The notes beneath the pieces were generated by a model. It was not told where the DNA came from. It saw only the letters and a list, made by a program, of their open reading frames with translations, and did no database searches. Below, piece by piece: positions 1-4,770 of a DNA stretch of 5,454 nucleotides. The position numbers were made by a program, and so were the translations under genes. Each line of letters begins with the position of its first letter. Position 1 is the stretch's first letter. The stretch lies in the NCBI GenBank assembly GCA_946886065.1, contig CAMPHU010000292.1, positions 1-5,454 on the forward strand, written 5' to 3'. The DNA is from an uncultured Massilia sp. Its GTDB lineage: Bacteria > Pseudomonadota > Gammaproteobacteria > Burkholderiales > Burkholderiaceae.

Positions 1-86
1 GCGAGGTGCTCGGCCACGCTGGCGAAGGCCAGCATCCTGCGGCACACGAGGTCGCGCTCGCCCTTGCCGTCCGCCGGCGAGTTCAT
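1..86 (-). CDS. 5' end of an unidentified gene coupled to the hybrid kinase (truncated by window edge)
   Basis: An ATG on the minus strand at 86-84 overlaps the hybrid kinase stop codon in an ATGA arrangement. The frame stays open to the left edge, so only the first 28 codons are visible. The visible protein starts MNSPADGKGERDLVCRRM and continues with LAFASVAEHL. A purine-rich GGGGGTG at 97-91 lies 4-6 nt before the ATG and is a credible ribosome binding site. The overlap implies co-transcription and translational coupling with the kinase, so the product probably works in the same pathway. The visible residues are too few to place in a family. There is no signal peptide, and the segment from about residue 11 onward could be an amphipathic helix. 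Another signalling protein, such as a regulator or an output domain, would fit the context, but that is a guess. Confidence 0.6.
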   Translation of the reverse strand, partial: MNSPADGKGERDLVCRRMLAFASVAEHL

Positions 87-2983
87 TGCGCACCCCCAGG
101 ACTGCCCAGCGCCTCCGCCAGTGCCTGCGCCAGGACATTCTTCCCATACGGCTTGTTCAGAAAGCGGACATCCGGCCCCAGCTCATCCTGGTGCCGCATG
201 GCTTCGAAGGTATAACCGGAGCTGAGCAGGATGCGCAGTCCGGGCCGCAGCGCGCGGGCGCGCCGGGCAAGCTCGATACCGGAAATGCCCGGCATGACGA
301 CATCCGTGAACAGCAGGTCGACATGTTCGCCGTTCGCCAGCTGCGCCAGCGCTTCCTCGGCCCGGGACGCCTCCGTGACCTCGCATCCCAGCTCGCGCAA
401 CTGGGTGGAAATGTGCGCGCGAACGATCGGGTCGTCCTCCACCAGGAGGATGGCGCATCCGGCCGGCGGCCGCGCGCCGGCGCCTGCTGCGGGTCCGGGC
501 CGCGCCTCGGGTTCGGCATGCGCACGCGGCAGGTACAGCTTCACCTGCGTGCCGTGCCCAGGCTCCGAATAGATCGTCACGTCGCCGTTGGACTGCTTGA
601 CGAAGCCATAGACCATGCTCAGGCCCAGGCCGCTGCCGGAAGCTTCGTCCTTGGTCGTGAAGAAGGGTTCGAACACGTGGTCCATCACGTCCTGGGGAAT
701 GCCATGGCCGTTGTCCGCGACCGCGATCACGACATATTCGCCGGGCGGCAGCGGCTTGCCCGGTTCGGTCTTCTGGTCTTCCATTTCGACCAGCAGCAGC
801 TGGATGGTCAGCTTCCCGCCTTCGGGCATGGCATCGCGCGCATTGATGCAAAGGTTGAGGATGGCGGCTTCGAGCTGGGCGCGGTCCGCGTAGACGCACC
901 AGCGGCGCTCCATGTCCAGCAGCTGGAGCTCGATATTCTCCGGCAGGCTGCGCGCGATCAGCGGACGGATCGACGCGATCGCTTCCCCGACGGCCAGGAT
1001 CTGCGGCGTCAGCGGCTGCCTGCGTCCGAAGGCCAGCAGGCGGCGCGTCAGCTCCGCCCCGCGCTCGCCGGCCATCTGGATCATGTGGGCGATGTCGCGC
1101 AGCTCGGGCTGGGCTTCGAGCGCATCCACCAGCTCTTCGGCATTGCCGAGAATAACGGTCAGCCAGTTGTTGAAATCGTGCGCCAGGCCGCCGGTCAGCC
1201 GGCCCAGCGACTCGAGCTTCTGGATTTGCAGCAGGCGCTGCTCCAGCGCGATGCGCTCGCTCAGGTCCGTCACCACCGACAGGATGGCCCGCGGCGTACC
1301 GTCTTCGCGGCGCACCAGGATCCAGTGCACATGCACGACGAACTTGCGGCCGCCCGCCGCCGAATGCACCATGCGGCCCGAGTAGTCGCCGTGCCGCATC
1401 AGCACCTGCATCGCATGCTGGAAATCGGAGGGCGCGCACTGGGCATACAGGGTCTCGGACACCGGCCGGCCGATGACTTCTTCGCTGCTCCAGCCGTAGC
1501 GCGCGGCCGCCGCCTGGTTCCAGTACAGCACCCGGTTGTCGAGGTCGCGCACCAGGATGGCGTCGGTCGCGTAGTCGAGCATTTCGGCCTGCATGCGCAG
1601 GCGCGCTTCCTGCCGCTTCTGCTCGGTCAGGTCGGCGATGCTGCCGACCATCCTTTGCGGCCTGCCCTGCTCGTCGATCACCATGAAGCAGCGATGCAGC
1701 ACATGGCGCTCGACATCCCCGGACAGTCGGAGCCGGTATTCGGCGGCCCAGTTCTCGCGCCCCGCCGCCACGCCCGCACGCAGGCTGGCGCCGACCCTCT
1801 CGCGGTCGTCGGGATGGATGCATGCCTCCCAGTCCGCCAGGCGGGTCGAGCGCGCCAGCACGCTGCCGAGCGGCTCCAGGGCGCTGCGGCTGCACCACAG
1901 GCCATCGTCCGCCATGCTCCAGTCCCAGACGACGTCGTTGGTGGCGCGGGTGACATAGCGCAGCCGCTGCTCGCTCAGCGCCAGCGAATCGGCCATGCGC
2001 TTGAGCTCGTACGAGCGCAGCACGATTTCCGCTTCGAGACGGGTGGTCTTGGACCGGGACGCATCGGTGCCGGACGGCCTGTGCGCCAGCACGTAATCGG
2101 TTACGTCTTCCACCCGGTGGATGATGAAGACGGCTCGTCCATCCGGATCGAGAACAGGCGAATTGATCGGGCTCCAGTAGCGTACCTCGAAGCCGCCGTC
2201 CGGACGGCGGATCGGATAGCGCTGCACCGCCATCACGTCGGGAACGCGGGTCTGCCTGACACGGAGCAGCGAGGCATTGAGCGCCGCGACGCCGCTGTCG
2301 GCGTCATCCGCCGGATCGTCGGGGAACACGTCGAACATGGGCCGTCCCACGATGCTCTCGCGCGTGACCATGGTCGCCTCGAGATAGGCATTGCTCGCCG
2401 CGACGATGCGGAAGCTGTCCGGCGCCAGCACCAGGTAGAGTCCGGGAGCGGACTCGAACAGCAGTCGGAACTGTTCCTGCGCCTGGCCGGCATCGTCGCC
2501 CCCGCCGCCTTCGGCGCCGGCGGCCGGACGGAAGCCGAACATCGCCTCGTCCTCGCTGGCCATGCCGGCGGCACGGCCCGGCACGCTGTCCACGAACAGG
2601 TCGGCGACCATGCCCAGTTCGCGCCCGGCGACCGGCTCCCGCGCACGCGCGCCGGCGACGGCCAGCACGCAGCCGCCCTTCCCCGCCCCGTACGGAAAGC
2701 TGCGCCTCACCGCCCGATAGCTGCGCAGGCCCGAGCGCTCCATCAATTCGAGGCATCCCGCGGGCAAGCGGCCGAGGCGCAGGTCCGGCAGGTCGCACTC
2801 GTCATCGGCGACCTGCGCTTCGAGCGCTTCGAGCGCCGCGCGGACAACCGGGTCATCCGCCGTGCAACAGCGTTGCGGAGCCGCCCCGTCGGGCAGATGA
2901 ATGCTGACCATCGCCCAGTCGTCCCCGGTCGCGGTCAGCGCCAGCCGAGCGGCTTTCTCCATGCTGGCTGCGTCATTCGCCAT
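83..2983 (-). CDS. Soluble PAS-rich hybrid sensor histidine kinase with C-terminal receiver (966 aa)
   Basis: This kinase should autophosphorylate on a conserved His and pass the phosphate to its own receiver. Domains in order: a GAF-like N-terminal region (about 10-135); a Gly/Asp-rich linker (152-168); PAS1 (about 170-295, ending in a VEDVTDYV segment); a helical linker (about 310-342); PAS2 of PAS_3 type (about 343-455, ending DLTEQ); PAS3 (about 460-578, ending DLSER); HisKA with H602 in AHDFNN; HATPase_c with N710/N714 in the N box, DNGHG at 757-761, FEPFFTTK at 771-778 and GSGLGL at 783-788; an Ala/Pro/Gly linker (821-842); and REC (843-960) with acidic pair D850/D851, phosphoacceptor D894, S921 and K944-P945. 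There is no transmembrane segment or signal peptide, so it should sense a cytoplasmic cue. The start is supported by AGGGAAGG at 3000-2993, nine nt upstream. It follows the CheY-like gene by 94 nt on the same strand. One oddity is W607 just after HDFNN, where Leu or Val is usual. The ligand is unknown. Confidence 0.96.
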   Translation of the reverse strand: MANDAASMEKAARLALTATGDDWAMVSIHLPDGAAPQRCCTADDPVVRAALEALEAQVADDECDLPDLRLGRLPAGCLELMERSGLRSYRAVRRSFPYGAGKGGCVLAVAGARAREPVAGRELGMVADLFVDSVPGRAAGMASEDEAMFGFRPAAGAEGGGGDDAGQAQEQFRLLFESAPGLYLVLAPDSFRIVAASNAYLEATMVTRESIVGRPMFDVFPDDPADDADSGVAALNASLLRVRQTRVPDVMAVQRYPIRRPDGGFEVRYWSPINSPVLDPDGRAVFIIHRVEDVTDYVLAHRPSGTDASRSKTTRLEAEIVLRSYELKRMADSLALSEQRLRYVTRATNDVVWDWSMADDGLWCSRSALEPLGSVLARSTRLADWEACIHPDDRERVGASLRAGVAAGRENWAAEYRLRLSGDVERHVLHRCFMVIDEQGRPQRMVGSIADLTEQKRQEARLRMQAEMLDYATDAILVRDLDNRVLYWNQAAAARYGWSSEEVIGRPVSETLYAQCAPSDFQHAMQVLMRHGDYSGRMVHSAAGGRKFVVHVHWILVRREDGTPRAILSVVTDLSERIALEQRLLQIQKLESLGRLTGGLAHDFNNWLTVILGNAEELVDALEAQPELRDIAHMIQMAGERGAELTRRLLAFGRRQPLTPQILAVGEAIASIRPLIARSLPENIELQLLDMERRWCVYADRAQLEAAILNLCINARDAMPEGGKLTIQLLLVEMEDQKTEPGKPLPPGEYVVIAVADNGHGIPQDVMDHVFEPFFTTKDEASGSGLGLSMVYGFVKQSNGDVTIYSEPGHGTQVKLYLPRAHAEPEARPGPAAGAGARPPAGCAILLVEDDPIVRAHISTQLRELGCEVTEASRAEEALAQLANGEHVDLLFTDVVMPGISGIELARRARALRPGLRILLSSGYTFEAMRHQDELGPDVRFLNKPYGKNVLAQALAEALGSPGGAQ

Positions 2984-3077
2984 GCTTGCGGGCCTTCCCT
3001 GGACGCTTTGTGTGATTGTCGATCAATAATTCCAAGATAGCACAGCGCCAGGAAGATGCACACACGACACACGGCGC
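2984..3077 (-). promoter_or_regulatory. Gap between receiver and hybrid kinase: RBS, small palindrome, weak internal promoter
   Basis: This 94-nt gap holds a clear Shine-Dalgarno for the kinase (AGGGAAGG, minus strand 3000-2993). It also has a 13-bp inverted repeat, ATTG-N5-CAAT, at 3015-3027. On the minus strand TGCTATCTT (3042-3034) resembles an extended -10 element, but the hexamer 17 nt upstream is poor, so an internal promoter is only possible. The sequence CACACGACAC at 3061-3070 is identical to one at 3902-3911 ahead of the LuxR-type regulator. No convincing terminator (stem plus T tract) separates the two minus-strand genes, so read-through from the receiver gene is likely. Confidence 0.35.
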
Positions 3078-3458
3078 TCACGCGCGGGCGCAGGCCAGGA
3101 CTCCAAGCAGCACCTCGGCACTGACAGGCTTGACGAGGTGGAAATCCATGCCCGCCTGTACCGTGCGCTGCCGGCTATCGTCACCCCCCCATGCCGTCAA
3201 GGCGGCGATGCAGGCTTGCTCTCCCCAGGGCCGTTCGCGCATGCGGCGCGCCGTCTCGCAGCCGTCCATGCGCGGCATCGCGACATCGATGATCACGCAT
3301 TGCGGGCAGAGTGCTTCCCCTACAGCAAGCGCCTCGATGCCGGAATAGGCGACGTTCACCGTGCAGTCGAAGATCGCCAGCAAGGACGCCAGGGCGTCGG
3401 CGGCGTCGGCATTGTCGTCGACGACCAGGACGCGGAGATTCGTCTCTTGCAGAGTCAT
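3078..3458 (-). CDS. Single-domain CheY-like response regulator (126 aa)
   Basis: This is a stand-alone receiver with no output domain. The whole 126-residue protein is one REC fold with acidic pair D14/D15, phosphoacceptor D58 in IIDVAMPRMDG, T88 in the ALTAW segment, and K110-P111. All catalytic residues for Mg-dependent phosphotransfer from a kinase are present. Such receivers usually act as a phosphate relay or sink, or by protein-protein contact. The gene sits 94 nt upstream of the hybrid kinase on the same strand, so the kinase or an Hpt protein is its likely phosphodonor. The ATG at 3458 was chosen because the receiver fold starts immediately after MTLQETNLRV. The frame is open further upstream to 3656, but that extension is Pro/Arg/Cys-rich and unlike a receiver. 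The ribosome binding site is weak (TTGGA a few nt upstream). The sequence resembles C-terminal receivers of PAS hybrid kinases more than chemotaxis CheY, so no cheY symbol is given. Confidence 0.92.
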   Translation of the reverse strand: MTLQETNLRVLVVDDNADAADALASLLAIFDCTVNVAYSGIEALAVGEALCPQCVIIDVAMPRMDGCETARRMRERPWGEQACIAALTAWGGDDSRQRTVQAGMDFHLVKPVSAEVLLGVLACARA

Positions 3459-3513
3459 GTTGTCCAAGGTGGGTATTGCTGCTACACAGCATCGGGGAAT
3501 GGGAGCGCGCAGC

Positions 3514-3630
3514 TTACCGGGATAAGGTCGACGGGCGAAGTCGGATGGATTGCGACACGATGTCATCGGCAAGCCGCCTGCGCGCGACCTCGGCCAGGGC
3601 CGCCACATCGCCGGCGCCGGGCTGGCGCAT
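3514..3630 (-). CDS. Candidate small protein (38 aa) upstream of the CheY-like gene
   Basis: This is a short ORF on the minus strand from ATG 3630 to TAA 3514, starting MRQPGAGDVAALAEVARR and ending with SIRLRPSTLSR. It is preceded by GGGAAGA (3641-3635), about 4-6 nt from the ATG, which is a better ribosome binding site than the one before the neighbouring receiver. Most codons end in G or C, matching the neighbours, and residues 8-30 could form an Arg-rich amphipathic helix. It ends 55 nt before the receiver start, so it could be the first gene of that operon or a leader peptide. The frame is open upstream to 3807, but that extension is Arg/Cys/Met-rich and unconvincing. I do not recognise the protein. 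High GC alone can produce good-looking codons, so it may be non-coding. Confidence 0.35.
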   Translation of the reverse strand: MRQPGAGDVAALAEVARRRLADDIVSQSIRLRPSTLSR

Positions 3631-3743
3631 GGCGTCTTCCCGTGAATGGCTTCCACTAGCCCTGCGGCGTAGTCCTACACGGCGTCGCACGGAATGCGTC
3701 ATGCTGTCGCAAGCTTGCCCATCGCAGCGCCTTGCGTAAGCCA

Positions 3744-3769
3744 GTATCATCGCGCACAGCCGTATCATC
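3744..3769. repeat. Two direct copies of GTATCATC, 18 bp apart
   Basis: GTATCATC occurs at 3744-3751 and again at 3762-3769, a start-to-start distance of 18 bp, within the divergent intergenic region. Paired short direct repeats at such spacing can be binding sites for response regulators. Here there is no further support, and an 8-bp repeat in this much sequence could be chance. Confidence 0.25.
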
Positions 3770-3866
3770 CGGCTCTGCCGTTTCCATTGCCCGATCCACC
3801 CAGGCATCTTGCCTCCAACCGCTACCGTCCTACCCTACAATCATGCGGCGCACGCTGCCATTCCCG

Positions 3867-3896
3867 TTTTCACGATGAGCTCATTCTTGCTAATAT
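3867..3896 (+). promoter_or_regulatory. Probable sigma70-type promoter for the LuxR-type regulator
   Basis: An extended -10 element, TG-C-TAATAT, occupies 3888-3896 (hexamer 3891-3896). It is preceded at an 18-bp spacing by TTTTCA (3867-3872), a 4/6 match to the -35 consensus. Transcription would start near 3903 and leave a leader of about 30 nt before the ATG at 3934. A second -10-like TACAAT at 3836-3841 has no good -35 at the right distance and is the weaker candidate. Confidence 0.45.
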
Positions 3897-3911
3897 CGTC
3901 CCACACGACAC
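3896..3911. promoter_or_regulatory. Possible operator at the LuxR-type regulator start site (TCGTC-N4-ACGACAC)
   Basis: Bases 3896-3911 read TCGTC, four spacer bases, then ACGACAC. The same two blocks with a five-base spacer (TCGTC-N5-ACGACAC) lie at 4649-4665 upstream of the REC-kinase. Here the motif overlaps the predicted transcription start, a position expected for a repressor or autoregulatory site. This is inference from the shared sequence only. Confidence 0.25.
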
Positions 3912-3933
3912 TTTTCCTGGGCGCCAATAATAA

Positions 3934-4566
3934 ATGATCAGAGTTGTCATTGCCGACGATCATCAGCTGGTGCGTGAGGGTGTCAAGAAGGTCCTGTCCG
4001 TCGATCCGGAGATCGTCCTGGTGGGAGAAGCGGCCGACCTGAAATCGACGCTTGCCGTGCTGGAAACGGTAGAAACCGACCTTCTGCTGCTCGACCTTAC
4101 CCTCAGCCCCATCCACGAACTGGACGCGCTGCGGACGGTCGTCGAGCGCTTTCCCGGCCTCCGGGTACTTGTGCTGAGTTCACATAGCGAAGAACGTTTC
4201 GGCATCCCGGTCCTGAAACTCGGCGCCGCGGGCTACATTCCAAAGTCGCTCACCGTCGATGTCATGCTGAAGGCCATCCATAAGGTGCATGCGGGTGGAC
4301 GCTACCTGAGCGAAGACCTGGCGGACATACTCGCGCGGGAAGTGTCCTCGCCCCATCCCCGCCACGCCCATGAGCGCCTGACAGACCGTGAACTGCAGGT
4401 GCTGCACCTGCTGGCGGTGGGCCAGCCGGTCAAGCAGGTGGCAGCCAAGCTGGATATCAGCATCAGCTCCGTCAACACCTACCGCAGCCGTATCTTCGCG
4501 AAGCTGCAGCTCAGAAACAATGCCGATCTGATCCGCTACGCCATCCAGCACGGGCTGGTTGCCTGA
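3934..4566 (+). CDS. NarL/FixJ-family response regulator with LuxR-type HTH and atypical receiver loop (210 aa)
   Basis: This is a DNA-binding response regulator. The receiver (about 2-118) has acidic pair D8/D9, phosphoacceptor D54 in LLLDLTLSP, S82 in VLSSHS and K104. The LuxR-type HTH (about 147-208) starts LTDRELQVLHLLA and has the recognition-helix region around SISSVNTYRSRI, followed by KLQLRNNADLIRYAI. The length is standard for the family. Two features are unusual: the loop after D54 reads LTLSPIHELD, so the Met-Pro-Gly usual in this family is missing, and K104 is followed by Ser, as in many NarL proteins, not Pro. No clear Shine-Dalgarno precedes the ATG, but the receiver fold begins right at residue 2 (IRVVIADDHQL), which fixes the start. 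It lies 204 bp upstream of the REC-kinase on the same strand and is the only DNA-binding output in the window. It probably controls neighbouring genes, and its kinase partner is not certain. Confidence 0.94.
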   Translation: MIRVVIADDHQLVREGVKKVLSVDPEIVLVGEAADLKSTLAVLETVETDLLLLDLTLSPIHELDALRTVVERFPGLRVLVLSSHSEERFGIPVLKLGAAGYIPKSLTVDVMLKAIHKVHAGGRYLSEDLADILAREVSSPHPRHAHERLTDRELQVLHLLAVGQPVKQVAAKLDISISSVNTYRSRIFAKLQLRNNADLIRYAIQHGLVA

Positions 4567-4570
4567 GCGC

Positions 4571-4597
4571 CGCCGGAGGACGGGCCACGGCCCGGCG
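4571..4597 (+). terminator. GC-rich inverted repeats after the LuxR-type regulator (weak terminator candidate)
   Basis: Just after the stop codon there are two overlapping inverted repeats: CGCCGG (4571-4576) with CCGGCG (4592-4597), and CGGGCC-AC-GGCCCG at 4581-4594. Either could form a short stem. No T tract follows, and the inner stem has only a 2-base loop unless its last pairs open. An intrinsic terminator is therefore doubtful, and the structure may only attenuate or pause transcription. Confidence 0.2.
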
Positions 4598-4646
4598 ATG
4601 CGGAGCGGCCCTGAACAGTCGCCCGCAGCGCTTGGATGAGCATACT

Positions 4647-4664
4647 TGTCGTCGATATACGACA
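4647..4664. promoter_or_regulatory. Inverted repeat TGTCGT-N6-ACGACA, candidate operator 1
   Basis: This is a perfect 6-bp inverted repeat with a 6-bp spacer, centred at 4655.5, in the gap between the LuxR-type regulator and the REC-kinase. The arm and spacer sizes suit a dimeric HTH regulator such as a NarL-type protein. It is followed by a second repeat with the same core, with centres 21 bp apart. Its position about 50-70 bp upstream of the predicted start site of the REC-kinase suits an activator. Confidence 0.4.
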
Positions 4665-4668
4665 CGCC

Positions 4669-4687
4669 TGTCGATGTCTCGACGACA
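4669..4687. promoter_or_regulatory. Inverted repeat TGTCG...CGACGACA, candidate operator 2
   Basis: TGTCG at 4669-4673 is matched by CGACA at 4683-4687 (9-bp spacer). Alternatively, GTCG at 4670-4673 pairs with CGAC at 4680-4683 (6-bp spacer, centre 4676.5). It shares the TGTCG/CGACA core with the repeat at 4647-4664. It abuts the region where the -35 box of the REC-kinase promoter should be, which has no good -35 hexamer, so activator dependence is plausible. Confidence 0.35.
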
Positions 4688-4708
4688 AAAAATCGGGTTC
4701 CAACACAG

Positions 4709-4723
4709 TAGAATCCAAGATTC
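4709..4723 (+). promoter_or_regulatory. Predicted -10 element of the REC-kinase promoter, overlapping a small palindrome
   Basis: TAGAAT at 4709-4714 is a 5/6 match to the -10 consensus, but the sequence 17-18 bp upstream is A-rich (CAAAAA) and not a -35 box. Transcription would start near 4721, giving a leader of about 50 nt before the ATG at 4771. The element overlaps the inverted repeat GAATC-CAA-GATTC (4711-4723), which could be an operator half-site pair or chance. Confidence 0.35.
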
Positions 4724-4770
4724 CTCGTTTTTCCCGATGAGCCGCACTCTAACCTCTCCCGGCTGTTGTA

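Larger units (their letters stand above)
3459..3933. other. 475-bp divergent intergenic region between the receiver and the LuxR-type regulator
   Basis: Apart from the 38-codon candidate ORF at 3514-3630, I see no gene here. Reading frames in 3631-3933 give Arg/Pro/Ser-rich peptides without family resemblance. The region must hold the promoters for both directions. The plus-strand promoter is best placed near 3867-3896. No convincing -35/-10 pair was found for the minus-strand genes. Other structure includes a short inverted repeat TGCTG-N5-CAGCA at 3477-3491 just upstream of the receiver ATG, two direct copies of GTATCATC at 3744 and 3762, and CACACGACAC at 3902-3911. The right half is less GC-rich than the flanking genes. 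Confidence 0.6.
4567..4770 (+). other. 204-bp intergenic region between the LuxR-type regulator and the REC-kinase
   Basis: This gap contains GC-rich inverted repeats just after the regulator stop, two TGTCG/CGACA palindromes, a -10-like TAGAAT, and a pyrimidine-rich stretch just before the ATG at 4771. A long-range inverted repeat, ATCGGG (4692-4697) with CCCGAT (4733-4738), brackets the predicted start site. The gap is too long for simple translational coupling, so the REC-kinase probably has its own promoter. Confidence 0.5.

Noticed and set aside
183..1898. A 571-codon minus-strand frame inside the hybrid kinase
   Set aside because: It is an out-of-frame shadow of the kinase, with an Arg/Ala/Gly/Pro-rich product and no motifs.
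86..3040. A 984-codon open frame on the plus strand opposite the hybrid kinase
   Set aside because: Its product is rich in His, Arg, Gln and Ala with no domain pattern. It mirrors the codon bias of the real minus-strand kinase, a common artefact in GC-rich genes.
3062..3077. A stem-loop after the CheY-like gene (AGCGCC with GGCGCT, minus strand) as a terminator
   Set aside because: The loop is over 20 nt and there is no T tract, so it does not look like an intrinsic terminator.
3459..3656. A 66-residue N-terminal extension of the CheY-like protein starting at 3656
   Set aside because: The extension is Pro/Arg/Cys-rich and unlike a receiver. The fold starts right after the ATG at 3458, and the alternative-frame ORF at 3514-3630 has better coding character.
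3694..3930. A 78-codon plus-strand frame in the divergent intergenic region
   Set aside because: It has a Pro/His/Ser-rich composition and no ribosome binding site, and it overlaps the predicted promoter of the LuxR-type regulator.
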